From: Nocardioides luteus
GTDB lineage: Bacteria; Actinomycetota; Actinomycetes; Propionibacteriales; Nocardioidaceae
Assembly (NCBI RefSeq): GCF_015752315.1
Contig: NZ_JADOVJ010000001.1
Coordinates: 2,100,501 to 2,164,500 of the forward strand
Length of the DNA: 64,000 nucleotides
Direction: 5' to 3'
A model generated the notes under the pieces. The model did not search any database. It worked only from the letters and a program-made list of their open reading frames with translations, and was not told the DNA's origin. Numbering within the stretch: position 1 is the stretch's first letter; each line of letters begins with the position of its first letter. This document shows positions 1 through 8,123 of the stretch, piece after piece. Made by a program: the position numbers and the translations under genes.

Positions 1-2
1 AG

Positions 3-848
3 GTCGTGCGGCTGATCGGTGTCGCCACCGGGCAGCTCGGGGTCCGCGAGGTGCGGTTCACCGGCGGGGAGCCGCTGGTCCGGCGCGGACTGGTCTCGAT
101 CGTCGCGCGCACCCGCGAGGTCGCTCCCGACGCCGAGCTCTCGATCACGACCAACGCGCTCGGTCTGGCCCGGATGGCCGGCTCGCTCGCGGAGGCCGGC
201 CTCGACCGGGTCAACGTGTCCCTGGACTCGATCCGGCAGGACACGTTCGCGGAGATCACCCGTCGCGACCGGCTGCACGACGTCGTGGCCGGTCTCGAGG
301 CCGCCGCGGAGGCCGGTCTGGGACCGATCAAGATCAACGCGGTCCTGCTACGAGGCGTCAACGACGACCAGGCCGCCGAGCTGCTCGGCTGGTCGGTCGA
401 GCGCGGCTACGAGCTGCGGTTCATCGAGCAGATGCCCCTCGACGCCCAGCACGGATGGTCGCGCGACACGATGGTGACGGCCGACGACACCCTCGCCGCG
501 CTGTCGGCGACGTTCGACCTGACCCCGGCCGAGGAGCCCCGCGGCAGCGCCCCCGCCGAGCTCTTCTACGTCGACGGCGGCCCGGCCAAGGTCGGCATCA
601 TCGCCTCCGTCACCCGCCCCTTCTGCGGCGACTGCGACCGGGTGCGTCTCACCGCCGACGGGCAGGTGCGCGACTGCCTGTTCGCACGCTCCGAGTCGGA
701 CCTGCGTACGCCGCTGCGTGCCGGCGCCTCCGACGCCGACCTCGCCGCGAGGTGGGTCACCGCGATGGCCGGCAAGCGCGCCGGTCACGGCATCGACGAC
801 CTCGGCTTCCTCCAGCCCGACCGTCCGATGTCCGCCATCGGCGGCTGA
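3..848 (+). CDS. moaA: GTP 3',8-cyclase MoaA, C-terminal part (5' end outside window)
   Basis: Radical-SAM enzyme of molybdenum cofactor synthesis that converts GTP to 3',8-cyclo-GTP in the cytosol. The reading frame is open from base 3, so the N-terminus with the CxxxCxxC radical-SAM cluster motif lies outside the window. What remains shows the FTGGEPLVR SAM-binding segment, the C-terminal second Fe-S site (residues FCGDCDRVRLT followed by RDCLF, three cysteines), and the family's terminal Gly-Gly (SAIGG). The stop overlaps a perfect palindrome. The identification rests on these motifs and is secure; only the true start is missing. Confidence 0.95.
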   Translation, partial: VVRLIGVATGQLGVREVRFTGGEPLVRRGLVSIVARTREVAPDAELSITTNALGLARMAGSLAEAGLDRVNVSLDSIRQDTFAEITRRDRLHDVVAGLEAAAEAGLGPIKINAVLLRGVNDDQAAELLGWSVERGYELRFIEQMPLDAQHGWSRDTMVTADDTLAALSATFDLTPAEEPRGSAPAELFYVDGGPAKVGIIASVTRPFCGDCDRVRLTADGQVRDCLFARSESDLRTPLRAGASDADLAARWVTAMAGKRAGHGIDDLGFLQPDRPMSAIGG

Positions 849-866
849 CGAAAGTCGACTTTCGTC
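847..866. repeat. Perfect 20-bp palindrome at the moaA stop codon
   Basis: The ten bases GACGAAAGTC at 847-856 are followed immediately by their exact reverse complement at 857-866. The palindrome starts inside the moaA stop codon and sits in the 48-bp gap before the convergent nucleoside hydrolase gene. With no loop and no T-tract it is a poor intrinsic terminator. A protein-binding site or a bidirectional transcript end are both possible. Confidence 0.5.
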
Positions 867-896
867 GCCCACAACGACAGATTCGGCCCCCACAAC

Positions 897-1850
897 TCAC
901 TTCTCGGCGAGGGGGTGCCCGACGCGGTCGAGAGCGTCCAGGACGAGCTCCCAGTAGCCCTCGACGTCGAGGGCGATCGCGACCTGGGCGTTGGGCGGCT
1001 CGTCGAGGCGGCCGTGGAGGTCGACGACGGTGGCGCCGCGGGTCCAGCGGCCCTCGGTCTCGACGGCGACGAACGACTTGTGCCAGGTGATCAGGCCGGG
1101 GTCGATGAGCGCGGCGATGGTGCAGGGGTCGTGCACCGGGGGAGCGGCGAAGTCGAAGACGTCGGAGTAGGTGCCGCCGAAGAAGCCCATCAGGTCGGCG
1201 CACGCCCGGCCCACCGGGTGGTCCATGGCCCGCATCCGCGCGACCACGTCCGGCGTGGCCAGGGCCTGGTGGGACAGGTTGAGCCCGACCATCCGGATCG
1301 GGAGGCCGCTGGTGAGGACGACGTCGAGGGCGTCGGGGTCGGCGTAGGCGTTGAACTCGGCGGCCGGGGTGGTGTTGCCGCGGTCGGTCGAGCCGCCCAT
1401 GAAGACGATCTCGGCGATCTTCGGGCCGACCTCGGGATGGTCGCGCAGCAGCACGGCGACGTTGGTGATTGGGCCGGTGGCGACGACGGTGACGGGGGCC
1501 GGGGCGTCCTGGAGGGACGTACGCAGGAAGTCGACCGCGCCGACGGAGACAGGGGGAGCGAGCGGCTCCGGAAGGTCGGGTCCGTCGATCCCGGTGGCGC
1601 CGTGGATGAAGTCGCCGATGTGCGCCGCGCCGGCCAGGGGCGCGGCGGCGCCGGTGGCGACCGGTACGTCGGGTCGCTCGGCCAGGGCGAGGATCCGCTG
1701 GGCGTTGTAGGTCGCCTTCTCCACCTGGCAGTTGCCGAAGGTGGTGGTGATGCCGAGCAGGTCGATACGAGGGTCGCCCAGCGCCAGCAGGATCGCGATC
1801 GCGTCGTCGTGTCCGGGGTCGCAGTCGAGGAGGACAGGGATCGGGTTCAT
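897..1850 (-). CDS. Inosine-uridine-type nucleoside N-ribohydrolase
   Basis: Cytosolic nucleoside hydrolase of the IunH/RihA family, which splits the N-glycosidic bond of ribonucleosides for base and ribose salvage. Residues 9-15 are the hallmark Ca2+-binding motif DCDPGHDDA, and the ATGPITN segment (near residue 126) and a C-terminal Asp-containing region fit the fold. The length of 317 aa is typical. The ATG at 1848-1850 gives the family's usual N-terminus (MNPIPVLLDCDPG). It converges on moaA and is followed upstream by two small unrelated minus-strand genes. The exact nucleoside preference (purine or pyrimidine) cannot be read from the sequence. Confidence 0.93.
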   Translation of the reverse strand: MNPIPVLLDCDPGHDDAIAILLALGDPRIDLLGITTTFGNCQVEKATYNAQRILALAERPDVPVATGAAAPLAGAAHIGDFIHGATGIDGPDLPEPLAPPVSVGAVDFLRTSLQDAPAPVTVVATGPITNVAVLLRDHPEVGPKIAEIVFMGGSTDRGNTTPAAEFNAYADPDALDVVLTSGLPIRMVGLNLSHQALATPDVVARMRAMDHPVGRACADLMGFFGGTYSDVFDFAAPPVHDPCTIAALIDPGLITWHKSFVAVETEGRWTRGATVVDLHGRLDEPPNAQVAIALDVEGYWELVLDALDRVGHPLAEK

Positions 1851-1874
1851 CGCACAGCCTCTCTGTCGGAACAG

Positions 1875-2069
1875 CTAATGAGCGACGACGTCCTTCAGGA
1901 ACCCGCGTGCGCCCAGGAAGTCGCTCAGTGACTGCTTGTGCGCCTCGCACGCGAGCCAGATCTTACGCCGCTCGGGCGTGTGGATCTTGGGATTGTTCCA
2001 CTGCAGCTCCCACGACCCGGGGTCCTGGCAGCCCTTCGCCGAGCACAGGTCGGAGTCGAGGGCACCCAT
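1875..2069 (-). CDS. Small conserved Cys/His protein, function unknown
   Basis: A 64-aa protein with two cysteines near the N-terminus (CSAKGC, residues 9-14), then W..P, and a later WLACEAH that supplies another Cys and a His. The spacing suggests a small zinc-bound fold, by inference only. Its ATG overlaps the stop of the DUF3099 gene by one base (TGATG), so the two are translationally coupled. I recognise the pair as a recurrent actinobacterial arrangement but no function is assigned. Confidence 0.75.
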   Translation of the reverse strand: MGALDSDLCSAKGCQDPGSWELQWNNPKIHTPERRKIWLACEAHKQSLSDFLGARGFLKDVVAH

Positions 2070-2398
2070 CAGTCGTCCTCACCCTTCTGGTGGAGCTGCT
2101 GCTGCTCGCGTCCGCTGGTGAGCTGGCGCGGGCCGTAGGGCGAGTCCATGAGGTTCATCTCGTCGCTCTTGGTGTTGGTCGCGTTGGCCATCACCACGGC
2201 GATGTAGGGCAGGATCAGGGCGGCCGCGATCAGGATCGGCCACAGCCACGTGACGCCGGCCAGGCCGGCGATCACGGCGCCGATGAAGCAGAGCGAGCGG
2301 ATCGACATCGAGATGGCGTAGCGCTTCTGACGGATCGCGATGTCCTCGGCGCGGCTGCGCCCCGCCGTCGTGATCCTGATCGGTTGCGCCTTGGACAT
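2069..2398 (-). CDS. DUF3099 family membrane protein
   Basis: A 109-aa protein with a basic N-terminal segment (about 1-30), two closely spaced hydrophobic helices (about 32-47 and 50-70), and a polar C-terminal tail rich in Gln and charged residues. This is the layout of the actinobacterial DUF3099 family. The ATG is preceded by TAGACT with six bases between, which would fit a -10 element of a leaderless transcript. The downstream small Cys/His gene overlaps its stop. The function is unknown. Confidence 0.85.
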   Translation of the reverse strand: MSKAQPIRITTAGRSRAEDIAIRQKRYAISMSIRSLCFIGAVIAGLAGVTWLWPILIAAALILPYIAVVMANATNTKSDEMNLMDSPYGPRQLTSGREQQQLHQKGEDD

Positions 2399-2538
2399 AC
2401 CGCCAGTCTAGGTCGTGCCCGATGAGCGTCGGTCAATGGTGTGGTCCCAACAGGGGCGCTCCGAGCGCCGTTGGAGGGTTCTCACAAGCAAATCCAAGGC
2501 ATTGGTCGTACGCCGAAGTAATCGCTACCGTCGCGCCT

Positions 2539-3279
2539 GTGACTGACAGTGAAGACCCCACAACGCAGAGCCCAGCGCGGGCACCCCGCTCGGTGCTCGT
2601 CACTGGTGGCAGCCGTGGCATCGGCCGGGCGATCGCGGAGGCCTTCGTGGCCAACGGCGACAAGGTCGCCGTGACCTCCCGCAAGGGCGGGGCGCCGGAG
2701 GGCGCCCTCGACCTGGTGTGCGACATCACCGACCCCGCCGCCGTCGAGGAGGCGTACGCCGCCGCCGAGGCCGCCCACGGACCGGTCGAGGTCCTGGTGG
2801 CCAATGCCGGGATCACCAAGGACACGCTCGTCCTCCGGATGTCGGAGGACGACTTCACCTCGGTGATCGACACCAACCTGACCGCGTCCTTCCGGCTCGC
2901 CAAGCGCGCCTCGAAGGGCATGCTGCGGCTGCGCCGCGGCCGGATCATCTTCATCTCCTCGGTCGTCGGCCTGTTGGGCAACCCGGGCCAGGTCAACTAC
3001 GCGGCCTCGAAGGCCGGGCTGGTCGGGATGGCCCGCTCGCTCGCGCGTGAGCTCGGCTCGCGGGGGATCACCGCCAACGTGGTGGCGCCGGGGTTCGTGG
3101 AGACCGAGATGACCGCGGTGCTCACCGACGAGCAGCAGAAGGCGATCACGGACCGGGTCCCGCTGGCGCGCTACGCGACGCCGGACGAGGTGGCCTCGGC
3201 CGTGACGTGGTTGGCAGATGCGGGTTATGTGACCGGGGCCGTGATCCCGGTCGACGGCGGACTTGGAATGGGGCACTGA
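2539..3279 (+). CDS. fabG: 3-oxoacyl-ACP reductase (MabA/FabG-type SDR)
   Basis: NADPH-dependent reduction of 3-oxoacyl-ACP in type II fatty acid elongation. With GTG 2539 as start the protein is 246 aa: Rossmann motif TGGSRGIG (22-29), NAG (89-91), catalytic Ser in ISS (about 140-141) and YxxxK (Y154, K158). The frame continues upstream to 2422, but those residues are unlike the family, so GTG 2539 is preferred. The enoyl reductase gene starts 2 bp after the stop, the same pairing as mycobacterial mabA-inhA, and this supports the fatty-acid assignment over a generic SDR. Confidence 0.9.
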   Translation: MTDSEDPTTQSPARAPRSVLVTGGSRGIGRAIAEAFVANGDKVAVTSRKGGAPEGALDLVCDITDPAAVEEAYAAAEAAHGPVEVLVANAGITKDTLVLRMSEDDFTSVIDTNLTASFRLAKRASKGMLRLRRGRIIFISSVVGLLGNPGQVNYAASKAGLVGMARSLARELGSRGITANVVAPGFVETEMTAVLTDEQQKAITDRVPLARYATPDEVASAVTWLADAGYVTGAVIPVDGGLGMGH

Positions 3280-3281
3280 TC

Positions 3282-4055
3282 ATGGGTTTGTTGGACGGCA
3301 AGACTGTTCTCGTCGCGGGAGTCACGATGGACTCCTCGATCGGCTTCGCGGTGGCCAAGGTGGCCCAGGAGCAGGGCGCCCGCGTCCTGATCTCCAACTT
3401 CGGCCGCGCGCTGTCGATCACCAAGCGGATCGCGAAGCGGCTCCCCGAGGAGCCGCCGGTCCTCGACCTCGACGTCACCAACCAGGAGCACCTCGACGGC
3501 CTCGCCGACGCGCTCCGGGCCGAGGGCGTCGAGCGGCTCGACGGGGTCGTGCACTCGATCGCGTACGGCAACCCCGAGACGCTCCTCGGCGGCAAGTTCC
3601 TCGACGGCCCGTGGGACGACGTCTCCCAGGCCGTCCAGGTCAGCGCCTACTCGCTCAAGTCGCTCGCCATGGCCACCCGCCCGCTCCTGGGCCCGGGCTC
3701 GTCGATCGTGGGGCTGACCTTCGACGCGACGATCGCCTGGCCGGCGTACGACTGGATGGGTGTCGCCAAGGCAGCTCTCGAGTCGACCTCGCGCTACCTC
3801 GCCCGCGACCTCGGTCCCGACGGGATCCGCTGCAACCTGGTCTCCGCAGGCCCGCTCAAGACGCTCGCCGCGAAGGCGATCCCGGGCTTCGAGGAGCTCG
3901 ACGAGGGCTGGGGCACCCGGGCGCCGCTGGGCTGGGACAACACCGACCAGGGCCCGACCGCCAAGGCCGTCTGCGCGCTGATCTCGGACTTCTTCCCGGC
4001 GACCACCGGCGAGATCGTCCACGTCGACGGGGGCTATCACTCGCTGGGGGCGTGA
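3282..4055 (+). CDS. fabI: Enoyl-ACP reductase (FabI/InhA type)
   Basis: NADH-dependent reduction of 2-enoyl-ACP, the last step of the elongation cycle. It has 257 aa and starts at ATG 3282, two bases after fabG. It shows the InhA-type loose nucleotide-binding start GVTMDSSIG (13-21) in place of the classical GxxxGxG, then AYDWMGVAK, which puts the catalytic Tyr at 156 and Lys at 163, and a C-terminal VDGGYHS. The family and the fabG neighbour fit InhA. Whether it supports mycolate-like or ordinary membrane lipid synthesis cannot be told here. Confidence 0.93.
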   Translation: MGLLDGKTVLVAGVTMDSSIGFAVAKVAQEQGARVLISNFGRALSITKRIAKRLPEEPPVLDLDVTNQEHLDGLADALRAEGVERLDGVVHSIAYGNPETLLGGKFLDGPWDDVSQAVQVSAYSLKSLAMATRPLLGPGSSIVGLTFDATIAWPAYDWMGVAKAALESTSRYLARDLGPDGIRCNLVSAGPLKTLAAKAIPGFEELDEGWGTRAPLGWDNTDQGPTAKAVCALISDFFPATTGEIVHVDGGYHSLGA

Positions 4056-4072
4056 GGCCATAGGGTTGCCGC

Positions 4073-4579
4073 ATGCGGACCCTTGTCATCATGCGGCACG
4101 CCAAGGCCGAGTCGTCGGCACCGACCGACTACGAGCGCCAGCTGACCGAGCGCGGTCATGCCGACGCGGTCGTGGCGGGCGAGTGGCTGGCCGAGCAGGG
4201 CGTGGACCCGGACTACGTCCTGGTCTCGGCAGCCGACCGCACCACCCAGACCTGGGAGGACGTCGCGGTGGGGGCGTCGTGGGACCTGACGCTGGCGGAG
4301 TACGACCAGGGTCTGTACGCCGCCGGCACCTCCACCGCCCTCGACCTGATCCGTGAGGTCGATGACGGCCACACCACGGTCGTGGTGATCGGCCACAACC
4401 CCACCATGTTCTCGCTGGTGCAGCTCCTCGACGACGGCGAGGGCGACGACGAGGCCGGCAACCAGCTCGCGCTGGGCTTCCCCACCGCCGCCGTCGCCGT
4501 GCTCACCTACGACGGCGACTGGTCCGAGCTCGACGAGGCCGAGGCCTCCGTCACCGCCTTCCACGTCGCCCGCGCCTGA
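4073..4579 (+). CDS. sixA: SixA-like phosphohistidine phosphatase
   Basis: Histidine phosphatase superfamily protein of 168 aa. The RHAKAE motif (residues 8-13) carries the phosphate-accepting His, ERGHADA follows, and GHNPTM supplies the second catalytic His. The short length and RHAK (rather than RHGE) point to the SixA branch, known to remove phosphate from phosphohistidine. It follows fabI by 17 bp, but TAGGGT at 4061-4066 with six bases before the ATG suggests its own leaderless promoter as well. The substrate in this organism is unknown. Confidence 0.88.
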   Translation: MRTLVIMRHAKAESSAPTDYERQLTERGHADAVVAGEWLAEQGVDPDYVLVSAADRTTQTWEDVAVGASWDLTLAEYDQGLYAAGTSTALDLIREVDDGHTTVVVIGHNPTMFSLVQLLDDGEGDDEAGNQLALGFPTAAVAVLTYDGDWSELDEAEASVTAFHVARA

Positions 4580-4605
4580 GGCGCCACCGACTCGGCCGGG
4601 GATGA

Positions 4606-4623
4606 CCCCTGTCAGAGCAGGGG
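4606..4623. terminator. Short hairpin between convergent sixA and serB
   Basis: CCCCTG at 4606-4611 pairs with CAGGGG at 4618-4623 around a six-base loop that includes the serB stop codon. It is the only pairing element in the 32-bp convergent gap. The stem is short and has no T-tract, so termination is a guess. Confidence 0.3.
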
Positions 4624-5856
4624 AGGGGCGGGGGTGACGATCCCGGCCTCGGCGTCGGCCGCCTCGATCTCCTCGCGGGAGATGCCGAGGAGATACATGA
4701 TCGTGTCGAGGTAGGGGACGTTGATCGCGGTCCCGGCGGCCGAGCGGACCGCGGGCTTGGCGTTGTAGGCGATCCCGAGCCCGGCGGCGGCCAGCATGTC
4801 GAGATCGTTGGCGCCGTCGCCGATCGCGACGGTGGCGGCCTCGGGGATGCCGATCTCGGCGGCGAACTCGCGCAGCGCGCGGGCCTTGCCGGCACGGTCG
4901 ACGACCTCGCCGACCACCTCACCGGTGAGGACTCCGTCGACGATCTCGAGCTCGTTGGCGCGGGCGTAGTGGATGCCGAGGTCGGCCGCGAGCCGGTCGG
5001 TGATCTGGGAGAACCCGCCCGAGACGATGGCGAAGCGGTAGCCGAGACGGCGCAGGGTGCGGACCATCGTCCGCGCGCCGGGGTTGAGCTGCAGCCCGGC
5101 GTAGACCTCGTCCAGCGCGGTCGCGGGGACGCCCTTCAGGTACTTCACCCGGCCACGGAGCGACTCCTCGAAGTCGAGCTCGCCGCGCATCGCCGCCTCG
5201 GTGACCGAGGCGACCTCCTTCTCGTAGCCCGCGTGGGCGGCGATCATCTCGATCACCTCCCCGTCGATCAGCGTCGAGTCGACGTCCATGACGATCAGTC
5301 GCATGCCGCGGCGGACCAGGTTGGCGGGCTGCACCGCGATGTCGACGCCCTGGGCGGCGGCCTCGGCGGACAGCGTCACCCGCAGCTCGTCGGGGGAGGC
5401 CCCGCTCACGTGCAGGTCGAAGGCGGTGACCGGGTAGCGGGCGAGCCGGATGATCCGGTCGATGTTGCCGCCGGCCGAGGCGATGGTGCGCGTCACGGAC
5501 GCGAGCGCGGCGGCCTTCAGGGGCAGGCCGAGGACCGTGACCCGGGCGCGGTCGGCGGGCTCGCGCGGGGTGTCGCCGACGCCCTCCTCGATCTCGACGG
5601 TCATGTCGAGGGCGTGGGCGGTCTCCTCGATCGCGTGCTTGAGCGCGTCGGTGCTCGCCGCGTCGGCAGGCGCCGTCACCAGCAGGCCGAGCACGAGCCG
5701 CGCGCGCAGCACGATCTGCTCCAGGTCGACCACGTCGACCCCCGCCAGCGCCAGCGTCGCCAAGGTGGCCGAGGTCAGCCCGGGTCGGTCGTTTCCGGCG
5801 AGGGTGATCAGCAGGGTGTCGGGACGGCGCTCGAGCGCGTCGAATTCCTCGGTCAT
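4612..5856 (-). CDS. serB: Phosphoserine phosphatase SerB with two N-terminal ACT-like domains
   Basis: Last step of serine synthesis, hydrolysis of O-phosphoserine. It has 414 aa. Residues 14-90 and about 105-175 look like ACT-type ligand-binding domains (the second has the ALASVTRTIASAGGNID pattern). The HAD phosphatase follows, with motif DVDSTLIDGE (nucleophile D191, acid D193), IVSGGF and GDGANDLDML. This two-ACT arrangement matches mycobacterial SerB2, where serine feedback acts through the ACT domains. ATG 5854-5856 is chosen because the homologous N-terminus begins there; the longer frame is low-complexity. TATCCT eight bases upstream could be a -10. Confidence 0.93.
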   Translation of the reverse strand: MTEEFDALERRPDTLLITLAGNDRPGLTSATLATLALAGVDVVDLEQIVLRARLVLGLLVTAPADAASTDALKHAIEETAHALDMTVEIEEGVGDTPREPADRARVTVLGLPLKAAALASVTRTIASAGGNIDRIIRLARYPVTAFDLHVSGASPDELRVTLSAEAAAQGVDIAVQPANLVRRGMRLIVMDVDSTLIDGEVIEMIAAHAGYEKEVASVTEAAMRGELDFEESLRGRVKYLKGVPATALDEVYAGLQLNPGARTMVRTLRRLGYRFAIVSGGFSQITDRLAADLGIHYARANELEIVDGVLTGEVVGEVVDRAGKARALREFAAEIGIPEAATVAIGDGANDLDMLAAAGLGIAYNAKPAVRSAAGTAINVPYLDTIMYLLGISREEIEAADAEAGIVTPAPPLL

Positions 5857-5890
5857 CGCTGCACAGGATAGTGGAGTCACCGCCTGCGTC

Positions 5891-6673
5891 TCAGTCCGGC
5901 GGCCACACCTCGGGCGATCCCGCCGCCGTGAGCGCCCTCCGCGCCGCTCGGTCGAGGCCGACGAGCGCCTCGCGCCGCTGGAACATCTCCGAGGCGGAGA
6001 CGGCTCCGCCCTCGTCCTCGAGCGCCACCGCGACGATCTCCCGGGCCTGTACGCCACGGGCGGCGAGCTCTACGCAACGCGCCGGCACCCCGGGCGCGCC
6101 GGCCAGCGCGGGCCGGTGGCGCAGGTTCATCAACCGGTCGGCGACCTCGGGCCGCCACCGGGCGACGTCGAGCTCGGCGAGCGCCGTCGCCGACTCGCTC
6201 AGGGCGAGCCGGAGAGCCCGGTCGGCCTCACCGACGTCGGGGAGCTGACGGCGCTGGGCTGAGTACGCCTGCCACTCGATCACCGCCCCGACCCGGACCG
6301 GTACGAGGCCGATGCCGGCGTCGCACATCACGGCCTCGCCGGCCTCGAGCGCGGCGTCGTTGAACGCCTTGGGGCCACCCAGCCCGACCGGGTCGCCCTC
6401 GGCCGGGAAGGCCACCCCGACGGCGGTCGCCCCCTCCGTACGCAGCCGCCCCATCCCGCTCACGAAGGTGTCCGCGACCCCCTCGGCGCCACCGAGCCCG
6501 AGCGCGGCGAGCCCGCTGACGGTGTGGGTCGCGTCGGGCCCGATCACCGCATCGAGCACCAGGTCGGTGACCGCCTCACCGCGCAGCCACGCCGTCACCC
6601 ACCAGGCCAGCCGCAGCGCCTCAGGGGTGGTCTCCACCGACACCGGATCAAGCTCCGAATCCTCGACACTCAC
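5891..6673 (-). CDS. Conserved actinobacterial hypothetical protein
   Basis: A 260-aa soluble protein if GTG 6671-6673 is the start; a second GTG at 6698-6700 would add nine residues. The nearer start is preceded by an AGGGTGGGA ribosome-binding-like stretch. It is rich in Ala and Glu, has no transmembrane segment or signal peptide, and shows no catalytic motif I recognise. Middle sequence GVAFPAEGDPVGLGGPKAFN and a helical C-terminus are visible. It is divergent from the ABC ATPase gene (gap about 50 bp) and lies next to serB, which gives no clear hint. Function unknown. Confidence 0.75.
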   Translation of the reverse strand: MSVEDSELDPVSVETTPEALRLAWWVTAWLRGEAVTDLVLDAVIGPDATHTVSGLAALGLGGAEGVADTFVSGMGRLRTEGATAVGVAFPAEGDPVGLGGPKAFNDAALEAGEAVMCDAGIGLVPVRVGAVIEWQAYSAQRRQLPDVGEADRALRLALSESATALAELDVARWRPEVADRLMNLRHRPALAGAPGVPARCVELAARGVQAREIVAVALEDEGGAVSASEMFQRREALVGLDRAARRALTAAGSPEVWPPD

Positions 6674-6726
6674 AGCTTCCCACCCTATCCCCGAGCCCAC
6701 CGACCCCTGCCGATAGATTTGCCGCC

Positions 6727-7524
6727 ATGGCAGCCGTGCTGGAGTTCACCGACGTCACCGTACGCCGCGGAGGCAACGCCCTTCTCGACTCTGTGAGCTG
6801 GGTGGTCGAAGAGGATGAACGCTGGGTGATCCTGGGCCACAACGGCGCCGGCAAGACCACGCTGCTCCAGACCGCCGCCGCCCAGCTCCACCCGACCTCG
6901 GGCGTCGTGAAGATCCTCGGCGAGCAGATCGGCCGTATCGACGTCTTCGAGCTGCGCCCGCGCATCGGTCTCACCTCCGCCGCGCTGGCCGACCGGATCC
7001 CGCGTCACGAGCTCGTCCGCGACGTCGTGGTCAGCGCCTCCTACGGGGTCGTCGGCCGCTGGCGCGAGCACTACGACGACCTCGACCACGACCGCGCCCA
7101 GGAGCTGCTGATCGAGGTCGGCATCAAGCACCTCGGCGAGCGGAGGTTCGGCACCCTGTCCGAGGGCGAGCGCAAGCGGGTCCAGCTGGCCCGGGCGCTG
7201 ATGGTCGACCCGGAGATGCTGCTGCTCGACGAGCCGGCCGCCGGTCTCGACCTGGGTGGTCGCGAGGACCTCGTCTCGACGCTCTCGACCCTTGCCTACG
7301 ACCCCGACAGCCCGGCCACGGTGCTCGTCTCCCACCACGTCGAGGAGATCCCGCCGGGCTTCAGCCACGTCCTGATGATGCGGTCGGGCCGGATCACCGC
7401 CCAGGGGCTCATCGAGGACACCCTGACCGCGGCCAACCTCTCCAAGACCTTCGGCATGCCGCTCGAGCTGGAGACCAGCGAGGGCCGCTACTGGGCCAAG
7501 CGCCGGGCCCGCCACACCCGGTAG
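6727..7524 (+). CDS. ABC transporter ATP-binding protein without a membrane partner here
   Basis: A 265-aa ABC ATPase with Walker A GHNGAGKT (about 38-45), signature LSEGERKR (about 145-152), Walker B MLLLDEPAAGLD, and the H-loop SHHVEEI. The overall pattern resembles the ModF/YbbA-like stand-alone ATPases. No permease gene is adjacent, so the partner or the non-transport role is unknown. TAGATT at 6714-6719 followed by seven bases and the ATG suggests a leaderless promoter. The nfeD-SPFH pair follows after about 90 bp. Confidence 0.85.
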   Translation: MAAVLEFTDVTVRRGGNALLDSVSWVVEEDERWVILGHNGAGKTTLLQTAAAQLHPTSGVVKILGEQIGRIDVFELRPRIGLTSAALADRIPRHELVRDVVVSASYGVVGRWREHYDDLDHDRAQELLIEVGIKHLGERRFGTLSEGERKRVQLARALMVDPEMLLLDEPAAGLDLGGREDLVSTLSTLAYDPDSPATVLVSHHVEEIPPGFSHVLMMRSGRITAQGLIEDTLTAANLSKTFGMPLELETSEGRYWAKRRARHTR

Positions 7525-7615
7525 TCAGCTCAGACACCGTCGGTAAAGAAACCGTTAGGAAGCCGGTACGGAAACATCCCCACGTTCATGGGGTCACCTG
7601 GATAGGGTGACGGCC

Positions 7616-8077
7616 ATGGACTGGCAGGAGTGGGACTGGGCGATCTGGACGGCACTCGGAGCGCTACTCGTCGTCGGAGAGCTCTTCAGCCTCGACCTGA
7701 TCCTGCTGATGCTGGCGACCGGCGCCTTCGCGGGCGCGGTGACCGGCGCGTTCACCGACAGCTTCGTGATCCAGGCGATCGTCGCGCTGGCGGTCTCGGT
7801 CTCCATGCTCGCGGTCGTACGCCCGGGGCTGGCCAGGCGGCTCCACAACGGCCCGGAGATCCAGATCGGCGCGCAGAAGCTGATCGGCGTCCAGACGGTC
7901 TCGACCGTCGAGATCAGCGCCCACAAGCCTGGGCAGCTCAAGCTCGAGGGCGAGCTCTGGACCGCTCAGCCCTATGACGAGACGCTCGTGATCGCGGCCG
8001 GTACGCCGGTCGAGGTGCTCGAGATCAGAGGAGCGACGGCCTACGTCCATCCTCTTCCGGAGCTCGGGACTCCGTAG
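7616..8077 (+). CDS. NfeD-family membrane protein
   Basis: A 153-aa protein with two or three hydrophobic helices in the first 70 residues (ALGALLVVGELFSLDLILLM, then VIQAIVALAVSVSMLAVV) and a C-terminal OB-fold-like domain ending LEIRGATAYVHPLP, the standard NfeD short form. NfeD proteins pair with SPFH/band-7 proteins, and the SPFH gene begins 46 bp downstream. ATG 7616 is chosen over the in-frame GTG 7607 because TAGGGT (7603-7608) lies seven bases upstream, as for a leaderless start. Confidence 0.88.
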   Translation: MDWQEWDWAIWTALGALLVVGELFSLDLILLMLATGAFAGAVTGAFTDSFVIQAIVALAVSVSMLAVVRPGLARRLHNGPEIQIGAQKLIGVQTVSTVEISAHKPGQLKLEGELWTAQPYDETLVIAAGTPVEVLEIRGATAYVHPLPELGTP

Positions 8078-8123
8078 TTTCCGGGCAACCTGACGCAACC
8101 GAAACAGACAAGGACTGATTGGC

